Assembly (NCBI GenBank): GCA_027038835.1
Contig: JALWGC010000018.1
Span: 1-64,000 of the forward strand
Reading direction: 5' to 3'
Origin: Helicobacteraceae bacterium
GTDB taxonomy: Bacteria; Campylobacterota; Campylobacteria; Campylobacterales; Sulfurimonadaceae
Length of the DNA stretch: 64,000 nt
The translations under genes and the position numbers were made by a program. The notes under the pieces are model-generated. The model did no database searches, was not told where the DNA came from, and saw only the letters and a list, made by a program, of their open reading frames with translations. How positions within the stretch are numbered: the first letter of the stretch is position 1; the number at the start of each line of letters is the position of its first letter. Positions 15,992 through 22,266 of the stretch are shown one piece after another.

Positions 15992-16350
15992 TGGCTACAC
16001 AAATTCAACCATTTACACGGACACCAAGCAGAAAAAAACCAGCGACTTTCTCTGAAGATATGGACATAAGGCTCCAAGAAGAAAACAGTCGCATAGAGCA
16101 GATGAATGCTATGAGTGGTGAATTAAATACGCTTGCACAACAAGTCGATCAAAACGCATACCAAGTATCTATAAACAAAGCACAGACGATTGACGCTAAA
16201 AATGAAGCTATAAGCGCAAAAAACGATGCTGTAGCTGCGAAAGAGTACATAGAAAGCTACACAATCCCAAACGACGCGACATACAATCCGGCAACGATAG
16301 ACGCAAAAACGCGCAGAAGCCGTGTGTTGTCGCTGACTAAATCAATCTAA
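15991..16350 (+). CDS. Small coiled-coil tail protein, 119 aa
   Basis: A 119-residue protein, largely a coiled coil (residues 25-90, with the repeat-like AKNEAISAKNDAVAAKEYI), ending in a basic tail. It directly precedes the DGR target gene. Such short coiled coils often trimerise or tether tail fibres, so it may connect the variable adhesin to the tail tip. No family is recognised. Confidence 0.55.
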   Translation: MATQIQPFTRTPSRKKPATFSEDMDIRLQEENSRIEQMNAMSGELNTLAQQVDQNAYQVSINKAQTIDAKNEAISAKNDAVAAKEYIESYTIPNDATYNPATIDAKTRRSRVLSLTKSI

Positions 16351-16361
16351 AAGGAGTAAAA

Positions 16362-17690
16362 ATGAGTTTAAAAAGTAAAACTTTTGAGAAACTGGCAAAT
16401 GCAGTGGATCAGGCTGATGAAACGACTGTTGACGGAGTTGAGATACTCGCACTTGCTGCAAGTGCCGTAAAAAACCTAAATGAAGGAACGGACACGGAGG
16501 AGGACATCTATCAGATAGGTACACCGGGTGAGATTGGTTTTGGTGTAGCAACTTGCCCTGCGCATTTGATACCGAGTGGGTGGCGTGGGCTTGAGGGACA
16601 CGACAACATTATGAGCCCGAACTACGGGAACTATGTTGATGCAAACGGCTCTATCCTTGTTTATGTTCCAAAGCATTATTACAGATGGAGTGGAAACACG
16701 CTTGAGATATCGCACAGACCACTAAGCGGCTTTGTGATCGATAGAGCGTTTATAAATGGTGGTAAAGAGGTAAACGGTGTTTTTGTCTATAAGTATGGCG
16801 GTGGTAATATAAATGGAATCCTTGTAAGTAAAAAAGGGCTTGACCCAGTAAGCTCGTACAGTGGACATAATCCGGTCGCAAACATAAACGGTGCAAGCGA
16901 AAACAATCATGGAGAGTTCTATCAAGCTGTTAAAAGCGCCGGTAACGGATACTTCCTTACATCTGTATTTATCTACAGTATGTTGGCACGACTCTCGTTT
17001 GCACATGGTAAAGCGGCTACAAATCAAGTCGCATGTGCGTACAGCGATGTCGCTCCATATATGCCAAAGGGCTGCAACAATAATGCACTTGCCGACACGA
17101 ACGACAGTGGCGTAACATTTAGCCCAAGCGGCTATAGTAACTGTGCGCTGACAGGAAGCGGAGAACCGTTCGCAAAAACGACGCATAATGGACAGGACTG
17201 CGGTATAGCCGACTTGAATGGGAACATGTGGGAAGTTGCAAGCGGATTTATAAGAACTGATACAGATGGCTTTTTGTTACTAAAAGAGAGTGTAGATATA
17301 ACGGCTATTCAAGACGATGGCACAAGTGGAGGTGCTTATGACACCTCTTTGTACGATGCTCTTGATATCAGCGATGTCGTTAGCGGCAACGATGGATGGA
17401 TCAGAATAGGCAACGGTGCAAATGCAGTATTTGCTATGAATACAGACAGAACTACGGCTGACTACAAAAGAACAGCCATCGGCATACCGACTCAAAACGG
17501 TGTTAGCAGCGGGGGAACGACAGAGTTTGGTAACGACGGAGTGTATCGCTACCTGCGTGACCAAATGGCTTGTCTTGCCGGTGCGGCTTGGAGCGCCTCG
17601 TCGATTGCCGGTGTTTTCGCGCTCCATTTGTACGATGCTCGCTCCTACTCGTACTACGGTGTCGGTGCCCGTGCCTCGTACCTTGTGTGA
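16362..17690 (+). CDS. DGR target: variable C-type-lectin-like tail adhesin
   Basis: A 442-residue probable receptor-binding protein. Residues 1-60 are helical; the rest has the formylglycine-generating-enzyme/C-type lectin layout seen in DGR targets, with the marker block CGIADLNGNMWEVASGF near residue 286 and the variable strand-loop at the very C-terminus. Its last 112 coding bases are the VR, matched by the TR at 18140-18251 except at adenines, so about 15 surface residues (ending in Tyr, Ser, His, Asp, Gly) differ from the template. AAAAGGAG precedes ATG 16362. It should let the phage sample new host receptors. Confidence 0.92.
   Translation: MSLKSKTFEKLANAVDQADETTVDGVEILALAASAVKNLNEGTDTEEDIYQIGTPGEIGFGVATCPAHLIPSGWRGLEGHDNIMSPNYGNYVDANGSILVYVPKHYYRWSGNTLEISHRPLSGFVIDRAFINGGKEVNGVFVYKYGGGNINGILVSKKGLDPVSSYSGHNPVANINGASENNHGEFYQAVKSAGNGYFLTSVFIYSMLARLSFAHGKAATNQVACAYSDVAPYMPKGCNNNALADTNDSGVTFSPSGYSNCALTGSGEPFAKTTHNGQDCGIADLNGNMWEVASGFIRTDTDGFLLLKESVDITAIQDDGTSGGAYDTSLYDALDISDVVSGNDGWIRIGNGANAVFAMNTDRTTADYKRTAIGIPTQNGVSSGGTTEFGNDGVYRYLRDQMACLAGAAWSASSIAGVFALHLYDARSYSYYGVGARASYLV
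17565..17676 (+). repeat. DGR variable repeat (VR)
   Basis: A 112-base segment at the 3' end of the target gene, offset 575 bases from the TR. The two are identical at all 84 positions where the TR is not A. At 19 of 28 TR adenines the VR differs (9 to G, 5 to T, 5 to C). A GC-rich stretch GTCGGTGCCCGTG at its 3' end may be part of the initiation site for mutagenic homing. Confidence 0.95.
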
Positions 17691-17717
17691 GCGAACGGTA
17701 GTGAGCGGGAGTAAGTA

Positions 17718-18110
17718 ATGGGTGTGCATAGTGAAGCGATCCTCAATAGGAAGTATATGGAGATGATTAAGTTGTTAAATATCTATCTCAATCATTTCCC
17801 GCGCTATGAAAAATACGCGCTTGCAAACAACATAAGAAGTACGGCATATGAAGTGTACGACCTTATCAGCGAGTGCCAAAAACGGTATCATAAAAAAACT
17901 TCTATCACGCAGCTGGACATTACACACCAGAAACTTCGTATGCAGCTCTATCTTGCAAACGAACTGAACTATTTTGCGTTTAAAGACGGCAAAAAAGACG
18001 AAAAAGTAAACGCTTCAAAGCGTTATATGGCTATCTCCAAGCTTATTGATGAGCTTGGGAAGATTATCGGTGCTTGGATAAACAAGCTAAAAGAATTAGG
18101 ACATTTCTAA
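17718..18110 (+). CDS. avd: Avd, DGR accessory variability determinant
   Basis: A 130-residue basic four-helix-bundle protein between VR and TR, exactly where Bordetella phage BPP-1 carries avd. Recognisable blocks are YEKYALANNIRSTAYEVYDLI and KKTSITQLDITHQKLRMQLY (each split here), followed by KRYMAISKLIDELGKIIGAW. Avd forms a barrel-shaped pentamer that binds the DGR reverse transcriptase and template RNA and is needed for mutagenic homing. GGGAGTAAGTA precedes its ATG. Its TAA overlaps the ATG at 18110. Confidence 0.92.
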   Translation: MGVHSEAILNRKYMEMIKLLNIYLNHFPRYEKYALANNIRSTAYEVYDLISECQKRYHKKTSITQLDITHQKLRMQLYLANELNYFAFKDGKKDEKVNASKRYMAISKLIDELGKIIGAWINKLKELGHF

Positions 18111-19372
18111 TGCAAAACTTAGGGCAGCACACCAACATGAAAGCTTGTCTTGCCGGTGCAAATTGGAACAACTCGTCGATTGCCGGTGTTTTCACGCTCA
18201 ATTTGAACAATGCTCGATCCAACTCGAACAACAATGTCGGTGCCCGTGACTGTTTTTCCAAGCCTGAAACTGCAATGGCAGATACTGGAAGAAGAGGGAT
18301 GTGCTATCCTGCTAAAAGCGAAATCAATAAAGATGGTGGTTTTTTGAGTAGCAAAGTCGAAAATCAAACTCTATCGAAACGAATAGGATATCTGTTTGAA
18401 TTAACTTTTACAAAAGAGAATCTTTACGAAGCGTTTTTGATAGCGCGAAAAGGAAAAAGAAAAAAAAGAGCTACGCTGAACTTTGAAAAACATTTAGGAA
18501 GCGAAATAGATGCTTTATATGATGAATTGCACAATGGTACTTACAAACCAAAGCCATACAAGCAATTTGTAGTACATGAACCTAAAAAGAGAATTATCAA
18601 TGCTCCAGCATTTCGCGACCTTGTTGTGCAACACGCTATCTATAAAACTATCTACCCAATCTTCGATGCAACTTTTATAGATACATCGTACGGTTGCAGA
18701 AAAGGCGGTGGTACGCATAAAGCGAGTGAATACACACAAAAAGAGATGAAAAAATACAGTGGAGAGCTTTACTATGCCAAACTCGATATAAGAAAGTTTT
18801 TTTATTCGATAGATAGGGATATCTTGAGAAAACTGTTCGAAAAAAAGATAAAGGATAAAAAGTTTGTTGATTTGATGTGTGAGTTTGCGAAAATGGACAG
18901 CGAAAGAGGCGTACCAATCGGCAATCTTTTAAGTCAGATTTACGCGCTCATCTATCTCAATCCGCTCGATCATTTCATTAAGCGTGAGTTAAAGGTCAAA
19001 AGCTATGTACGCTATGTGGATGATTTCGTCCTTATCGGCTTAACAATAGATGAGGCAAAGCGCTATAAAGAGCTATGTGAAGAGTTTGTTCAAAGAGAGC
19101 TTGCGCTTGAGTTGTCGCACTACCAGATACAGAAGATAAAAAAAGGGATCAATTTTGTCGGATATCGCACATGGAAGAGCGTGAAATTTGTGCGCAAACA
19201 CAGTATGTACAAGTTTAAAAAATCGGCAAAAAAATCGAAAATTGAGTCAGTCGTCTCTTTAGTAGGACATGCAAAGAACACAGCAACACTTCCTTACTAT
19301 AAAAGGCTGCTGATTGAATTTCAGATTTTTAATCTATTACCAAAAAGGAGTCAAGCATGTTTAAATATGTAA
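18110..19372 (+). CDS. DGR reverse transcriptase, reading frame includes the TR
   Basis: A retron/group II-like reverse transcriptase. Visible blocks are HEPKKRIINAPAFRDLVVQHA, the first catalytic Asp in YYAKLDIRKFFYSID, the DGR-type VPIGNLLSQ (in place of the usual QGxxxSP), YVRYVDDFVLIG with the catalytic YVDD (codons 19013-19024) and NFVGYRTW. It copies TR RNA into cDNA with errors at adenines. The frame is open back to ATG 18110, which overlaps the avd stop and has AGGA upstream, so the protein may start with about 50 TR-derived residues. ATG 18275 and 18299 are alternative starts giving a usual-length enzyme. Confidence 0.92.
   Translation: MQNLGQHTNMKACLAGANWNNSSIAGVFTLNLNNARSNSNNNVGARDCFSKPETAMADTGRRGMCYPAKSEINKDGGFLSSKVENQTLSKRIGYLFELTFTKENLYEAFLIARKGKRKKRATLNFEKHLGSEIDALYDELHNGTYKPKPYKQFVVHEPKKRIINAPAFRDLVVQHAIYKTIYPIFDATFIDTSYGCRKGGGTHKASEYTQKEMKKYSGELYYAKLDIRKFFYSIDRDILRKLFEKKIKDKKFVDLMCEFAKMDSERGVPIGNLLSQIYALIYLNPLDHFIKRELKVKSYVRYVDDFVLIGLTIDEAKRYKELCEEFVQRELALELSHYQIQKIKKGINFVGYRTWKSVKFVRKHSMYKFKKSAKKSKIESVVSLVGHAKNTATLPYYKRLLIEFQIFNLLPKRSQACLNM
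18140..18251 (+). repeat. DGR template repeat (TR)
   Basis: A 112-base copy of the VR that serves as RNA template. It contains 28 adenines, mostly in AAC/AAT codons (ten in the VR reading frame), the codon type whose mutation gives the widest amino-acid range without stop codons. It lies between avd and the conserved part of the RT gene and is in frame with both the target's VR frame and the RT frame. Confidence 0.95.
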
Positions 19373-19896
19373 AATTCGAAAAAGTACCGACAGAGTACAC
19401 GGTGTTGGAGTTTTTACCCGGCGATGACAAAACAAATGTGAACTTTTTTACAGGTGTCGATGTCGTAAGCATAGAGGCAGACAACGAAGCTGAGATCGAT
19501 GCTCTTATAGCAAAACAGCCAGTAGAGATCAACTGTGTCGAGATTACGCAAGATGAGTTCAAATCGCTTGTTGATAGCACGGCGCAAGTGTTGCGCATAC
19601 GGGAAGTTGTAAAAGAAAGCTACGATAGAGACCTGGCAGTGATAACACACAAATATCCGCTTCCTGAGAGAGAAACTTGGAAGATTCAGAAAGAGGAAGC
19701 AGAAAAATTTTTAGAAAGTAAAAACGAGGATGACTCTCCATTTTTGAAAATACTTGCTGAAGCTGAGGGAAGTACAGTAGAAGAGTTTGCAAATGCCGTC
19801 ATGGCAAAAAATGACGCATTCGTAACATACTCAGCTCAAGCGCTTGCAAAGAAAAGAACGCTTGAGAGAGAGTTGTTTGCAAAAATAGGTTTGTAA
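19357..19896 (+). CDS. Tail fibre assembly-like protein (DUF4376-like)
   Basis: A 179-residue acidic protein starting inside the last codons of the RT gene with an AAAAAGGAG ribosome site. Its second half has the pattern YPLPERETWKIQKEEAEKFL and SPFLKILAEAEG, followed by a long helix ending KKRTLERELFAKIGL, which resembles DUF4376 and tail-fibre assembly chaperones found next to phage fibres. It may help fold or mount the variable adhesin. Similar genes often follow adhesins, so position agrees. Confidence 0.65.
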   Translation: MFKYVKFEKVPTEYTVLEFLPGDDKTNVNFFTGVDVVSIEADNEAEIDALIAKQPVEINCVEITQDEFKSLVDSTAQVLRIREVVKESYDRDLAVITHKYPLPERETWKIQKEEAEKFLESKNEDDSPFLKILAEAEGSTVEEFANAVMAKNDAFVTYSAQALAKKRTLERELFAKIGL

Positions 19897-19897
19897 C

Positions 19898-20146
19898 ATG
19901 ACAAAACGAGAATATGCGCAGAAGTTTGAAAACGATGTGAAGAAGCGAAGCCGTCTTATGCGGTTTTTGCTTGTGCTTGATCAGATGTTTAATGTGCTGC
20001 TATGGAACGGATCGCAGGATGAGACGGTAAGCTCCCATATCGGTCGTAAGATCGAAAATGGTGAAGCGAACGGATTTGAAAAACTGCTTTGCCAAGCGCT
20101 ACGGAAACTACAGAACAGACACTGCTTGCGGAGTATAGGAGAATGA
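19898..20146 (+). CDS. Phage protein next to holin, unknown, 82 aa
   Basis: An 82-residue basic protein starting one base after the previous stop. It contains LLWNGSQDETVSSHIGRKI and a Cys-containing C-terminal part (LCQALRKLQNRHCLRSIGE), a pattern I associate with small proteins beside phage lysis genes, but no function is known to me. Two bases separate it from the holin gene, suggesting a shared late transcript. Confidence 0.6.
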   Translation: MTKREYAQKFENDVKKRSRLMRFLLVLDQMFNVLLWNGSQDETVSSHIGRKIENGEANGFEKLLCQALRKLQNRHCLRSIGE

Positions 20147-20147
20147 T

Positions 20148-20492
20148 ATGCCAAACAACTTTAACGACATAAGCGCTACTTCGACGATTATCGCATTTCT
20201 TGCGGGTGCGTGGGGAGCGCTGTTGAACTTTATAAAAAGAGATACAAAAACAATGTCTATCACGAAAAAAATATCATTTTTTCTAATGGATATGGCTGTT
20301 AGCATGGGGTTTACGCTGTTGTCGTATCTCGGACTTGTCGGGTATGGACTAAACGATCTTGTCGCTGTCGCGCTAAGCGGCTTCATCGGGCATCTTGGAA
20401 CTCGAAGTACATACCTAATAGAGTTGCTCATAGCCGAAAAACTCGGCGCTAAAGCGACATTCGAAGAGATAAAAAAACAGCGGGGTGAGTGA
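20148..20492 (+). CDS. Phage holin
   Basis: A 114-residue membrane protein with about three transmembrane segments (TIIAFLAGAWGALLNFI, ISFFLMDMAVSMGFTLLSYL, and VAVALSGFIGHLG). A charged C-terminal tail follows (EEIKKQRGE). Size, topology and its place before spanin and peptidase genes fit a class I holin that opens the inner membrane at lysis time. Its TGA overlaps the next ATG (TGATG). Confidence 0.78.
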   Translation: MPNNFNDISATSTIIAFLAGAWGALLNFIKRDTKTMSITKKISFFLMDMAVSMGFTLLSYLGLVGYGLNDLVAVALSGFIGHLGTRSTYLIELLIAEKLGAKATFEEIKKQRGE

Positions 20493-20869
20493 TGCAGATA
20501 GATAGAATCGTCACGGCAGTTTTGCTTGTTGTCATAATCGTCGCACTCGGTTACATCGCCGTATTAAAAAGCGACATTCGCGCACTGTACGCAAGCATAG
20601 ACAAAGCAAAAAGCGCAAAGATCATCGAGAGCCAAAATCTTCAACAATGTTCACGCGAACTCGAAGCACTAAACGAGCGCATCGAGGAGCAACGAAGCAG
20701 CTACGAAGACAAGATAAAGAACTATGAAACAACGCTGAAGCAAAAGCCGAAAATCCGTTACAGAACTATCTACAAAACAATCATAAAGGAGCAAAAAAGC
20801 GATGAGTGCGAAGATATCAAAAGCGTTCTTGATAGCGTGCGCAACACTCCTTTTAGCCGCCTGCGCTGA
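20492..20869 (+). CDS. Inner-membrane spanin (Rz-like)
   Basis: A 125-residue protein: one N-terminal transmembrane segment (AVLLVVIIVALGYIAVL) then a periplasmic coiled coil with Cys at the QQCSRELE block and a basic region. This is the Rz (i-spanin) layout. The outer-membrane spanin gene starts inside its 3' end in another frame, the classic embedded Rz/Rz1 arrangement. ATG 20492 is preferred over the GTG three bases upstream since it is coupled to the holin stop. The pair fuses inner and outer membranes to finish lysis. Confidence 0.75.
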   Translation: MQIDRIVTAVLLVVIIVALGYIAVLKSDIRALYASIDKAKSAKIIESQNLQQCSRELEALNERIEEQRSSYEDKIKNYETTLKQKPKIRYRTIYKTIIKEQKSDECEDIKSVLDSVRNTPFSRLR

Positions 20870-21038
20870 CAAGCAGGAGGTTGTCTATGTCGATCGATAC
20901 AAAACGGTCAAAGTGCCGGTTAGATGCAAGACTCCCGATGTGTCATGTGACTTCAATCGAACAACTTACACGGAGGTTATCGGCTCGATGCTTGAGTGTA
21001 TAGTCGATCTAAGGAGAGCGAATGAAGTTTGCAAATAA
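20802..21038 (+). CDS. Outer-membrane spanin lipoprotein (Rz1-like)
   Basis: A 78-residue lipoprotein with a signal peptide and lipobox LLAAC (Cys at about residue 21), followed by a short Pro- and Cys-containing mature part. It overlaps the i-spanin gene by 68 bases in a different frame, as Rz1 does. AAAGGAG lies upstream of the ATG. Together with the i-spanin it would bridge the periplasm. Confidence 0.75.
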   Translation: MSAKISKAFLIACATLLLAACADKQEVVYVDRYKTVKVPVRCKTPDVSCDFNRTTYTEVIGSMLECIVDLRRANEVCK

Positions 21039-21105
21039 GTGTGAAGATTGCGGTGCAGATAGCGACGAGATGATCTGCGACGACTGCATGGAGAGAAGAA
21101 GATGA
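21022..21105 (+). CDS. Tiny zinc-ribbon-like phage protein, 27 aa
   Basis: A 27-residue peptide with two CxxC pairs (CEDCG and CDDC, nine residues apart), the spacing of a miniature zinc ribbon. AAGGAG is upstream; its start overlaps the o-spanin end and its TGA overlaps the next ATG. The length is small, but the coupling and the Cys pairs support a real gene. Function unknown. Confidence 0.5.
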   Translation: MKFANKCEDCGADSDEMICDDCMERRR

Positions 21106-21521
21106 AAAGCAAATATTTCAAAATCCACGAACTCGTCCCACCACACATCTACGAAAAATATGGCGAAAAGGCGTGGAAGTTTATAGATAGCCGGCTGATA
21201 GAGAGCATAGACGCGCTCAAAGAGCACTTCAACCTCGGCACGATGACGATCAACAACTATGCATGGGGCGGCGATAGAGAGTGGAGCGGACTACGCACGC
21301 CAAAGAGCCATTACTACAGCGAAACAAGCCAGCACAGCTTGGGAAACGCCATCGATGCGGTCTTTAGCCACTACAGCGCAACAGAAGTGCGAAACTACAT
21401 CATCGATAACACGCATAAATTTCCGCACATAAAAGGGATGGAGTTGGAAGTAAGCTGGCTGCATATCGATACGCGGAACGAGGATCGATTAGTTCTTTTT
21501 AGAAAAAGGAAGGATAAATAA
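21102..21521 (+). CDS. Peptidase M15-like phage endolysin
   Basis: A 139-residue protein with the M15 (D-Ala-D-Ala carboxypeptidase/L-Ala-D-Glu endopeptidase) zinc pattern: SQHSLGNAIDAVF supplies His and Asp ligands near residues 80-87, and SWLHIDTRN supplies the last His near 127. The N-terminal EYF-like KYFKIHELVPP and GGDREWSGLR are typical of small phage M15 proteins. It is the last gene of the holin-spanin cassette and should cut peptidoglycan cross-links during lysis. No signal peptide is seen, so export would rely on the holin. Confidence 0.8.
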   Translation: MKSKYFKIHELVPPHIYEKYGEKAWKFIDSRLIESIDALKEHFNLGTMTINNYAWGGDREWSGLRTPKSHYYSETSQHSLGNAIDAVFSHYSATEVRNYIIDNTHKFPHIKGMELEVSWLHIDTRNEDRLVLFRKRKDK

Positions 21522-21796
21522 CAGAAGAAAAAAAGACGCCAACCGGCATTTAAACACAAAGTTTCCTAAGCATTTAAATACATTCGGAGAGCTTTCAAGC
21601 CCGGGAACTCTCACTATGTATCGGTTGAACAAATAGCGCGCGCTTTTTTGCCGGATTATAGCATATTGCGGATTGTTCGTGCAAGTCTTTGTTTCTACAA
21701 ATTTGGTAGGGCAAAAAAATAGAACCAAAATAAGTACCAGTTTGTATATTTAATCTTTTAGAAAACAAGGAAATAGCGAATAAAAACAGCAATTTT
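21522..21796. other. Gene-poor stretch at the prophage right end
   Basis: No convincing gene is seen in these 275 bases; short open frames lack ribosome sites. There is a GCGCGCGC followed by six T at about 21639-21652 that might serve as a weak terminator for the lysis operon. Confidence 0.4.
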
Positions 21797-21820
21797 TCGA
21801 GTCCTCCTGGGGAGGCCATT
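21797..21820 (+). other. tRNA 3'-end-like sequence, candidate prophage att site
   Basis: TTCGAGT (T-loop), CCTCC (T-stem 3' side), TGGGGAG (acceptor 3' side), G (discriminator) and CCA follow in correct order, but the 5' half of a tRNA and the matching GGAGG are missing. This is what remains at the far end of an element integrated into a tRNA gene. The intact tRNA would lie left of the window. Confidence 0.4.
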
Positions 21821-22161
21821 TAGTTTACAAACAAATACACTTCACTAAAGAGTAAAACGGCGACGATGATAGAGAGACTTTTGTGTAGATGGGAAAGCTT
21901 GACAAACGGTTTGCCGTCTATGAAAACACCCACTTGAACGGCCGAAACGATCAAAGCCGCAAATATGAAAAACAGATATCCGAACCCGACAACTTCGTAC
22001 CAAACATAGTGGCTAAAACCGTATAGGAGCAAAACAGCTATAGCTATGGCGGCAAAGGCGTTTCTAATGAATTTTTTTGTTGTGTGTTTTTCTTCTTTGT
22101 ATTCTACGCGGGCTATTTTGAAGTACAAAAACGCCAAAAAAAGATCGAGGTAAAAAATCAT
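21820..22161 (-). CDS. Small membrane protein, unknown
   Basis: A 113-residue protein with about four transmembrane segments (DLFLAFLYFKIA, NAFAAIAIAVLLLYGF, FGYLFFIFAALIVSAVQVGV and IIVAVLLFSEVYLFV). No family motif is recognised. It is transcribed away from mutS2 from a shared 105-base intergenic region and its stop codon touches the presumed prophage border, so it is the first chromosomal gene on this side. Confidence 0.65.
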   Translation of the reverse strand: MIFYLDLFLAFLYFKIARVEYKEEKHTTKKFIRNAFAAIAIAVLLLYGFSHYVWYEVVGFGYLFFIFAALIVSAVQVGVFIDGKPFVKLSHLHKSLSIIVAVLLFSEVYLFVN

Positions 22162-22239
22162 TATCCAGCCTTATGAAAAAGTTTTGCGAATTTTATCTTT
22201 TGAAAATTAAACTATGTTGAATCTCTTCTTTGGTTTAGG

Positions 22240-22245
22240 TATAAT
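22240..22245 (+). promoter_or_regulatory. -10 box upstream of mutS2
   Basis: GGTTTAGGTATAATTGC is the usual Campylobacterota housekeeping promoter form: a -10 TATAAT with a preceding T/G-rich stretch and no clear -35. It lies 21 bases before the ATG. Confidence 0.65.
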
Positions 22246-22266
22246 TGCAGGAAAAAAAAGAGTTTC

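Larger units (their letters stand above)
1..21820. mobile_element. Siphovirus-like prophage with DGR, left end outside window
   Basis: Nearly continuous phage genes fill this stretch: terminase small and large subunits, portal, head morphogenesis, scaffold, capsid, tail tube, frameshifted tail chaperone, tape measure, tail tip, DGR, holin, spanins and an M15 peptidase. A long tape measure and a tail tube without sheath point to a flexible non-contractile tail. The integrase and main immunity region are not visible and should lie left of base 1. The right border is placed at a tRNA-3'-end-like sequence (21797-21820) after which genes look chromosomal. The border is inferred. Confidence 0.85.

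Noticed and set aside
17677-17717. Hairpin downstream of VR as in BPP-1
   Set aside because: The stretch has a direct repeat GTGAGCG but no convincing inverted repeat.
17565-18251. VR/TR as a simple duplication of coding sequence
   Set aside because: Ordinary divergence would touch all bases; here all 19 differences are at template adenines, and avd and a DGR-type RT are adjacent.
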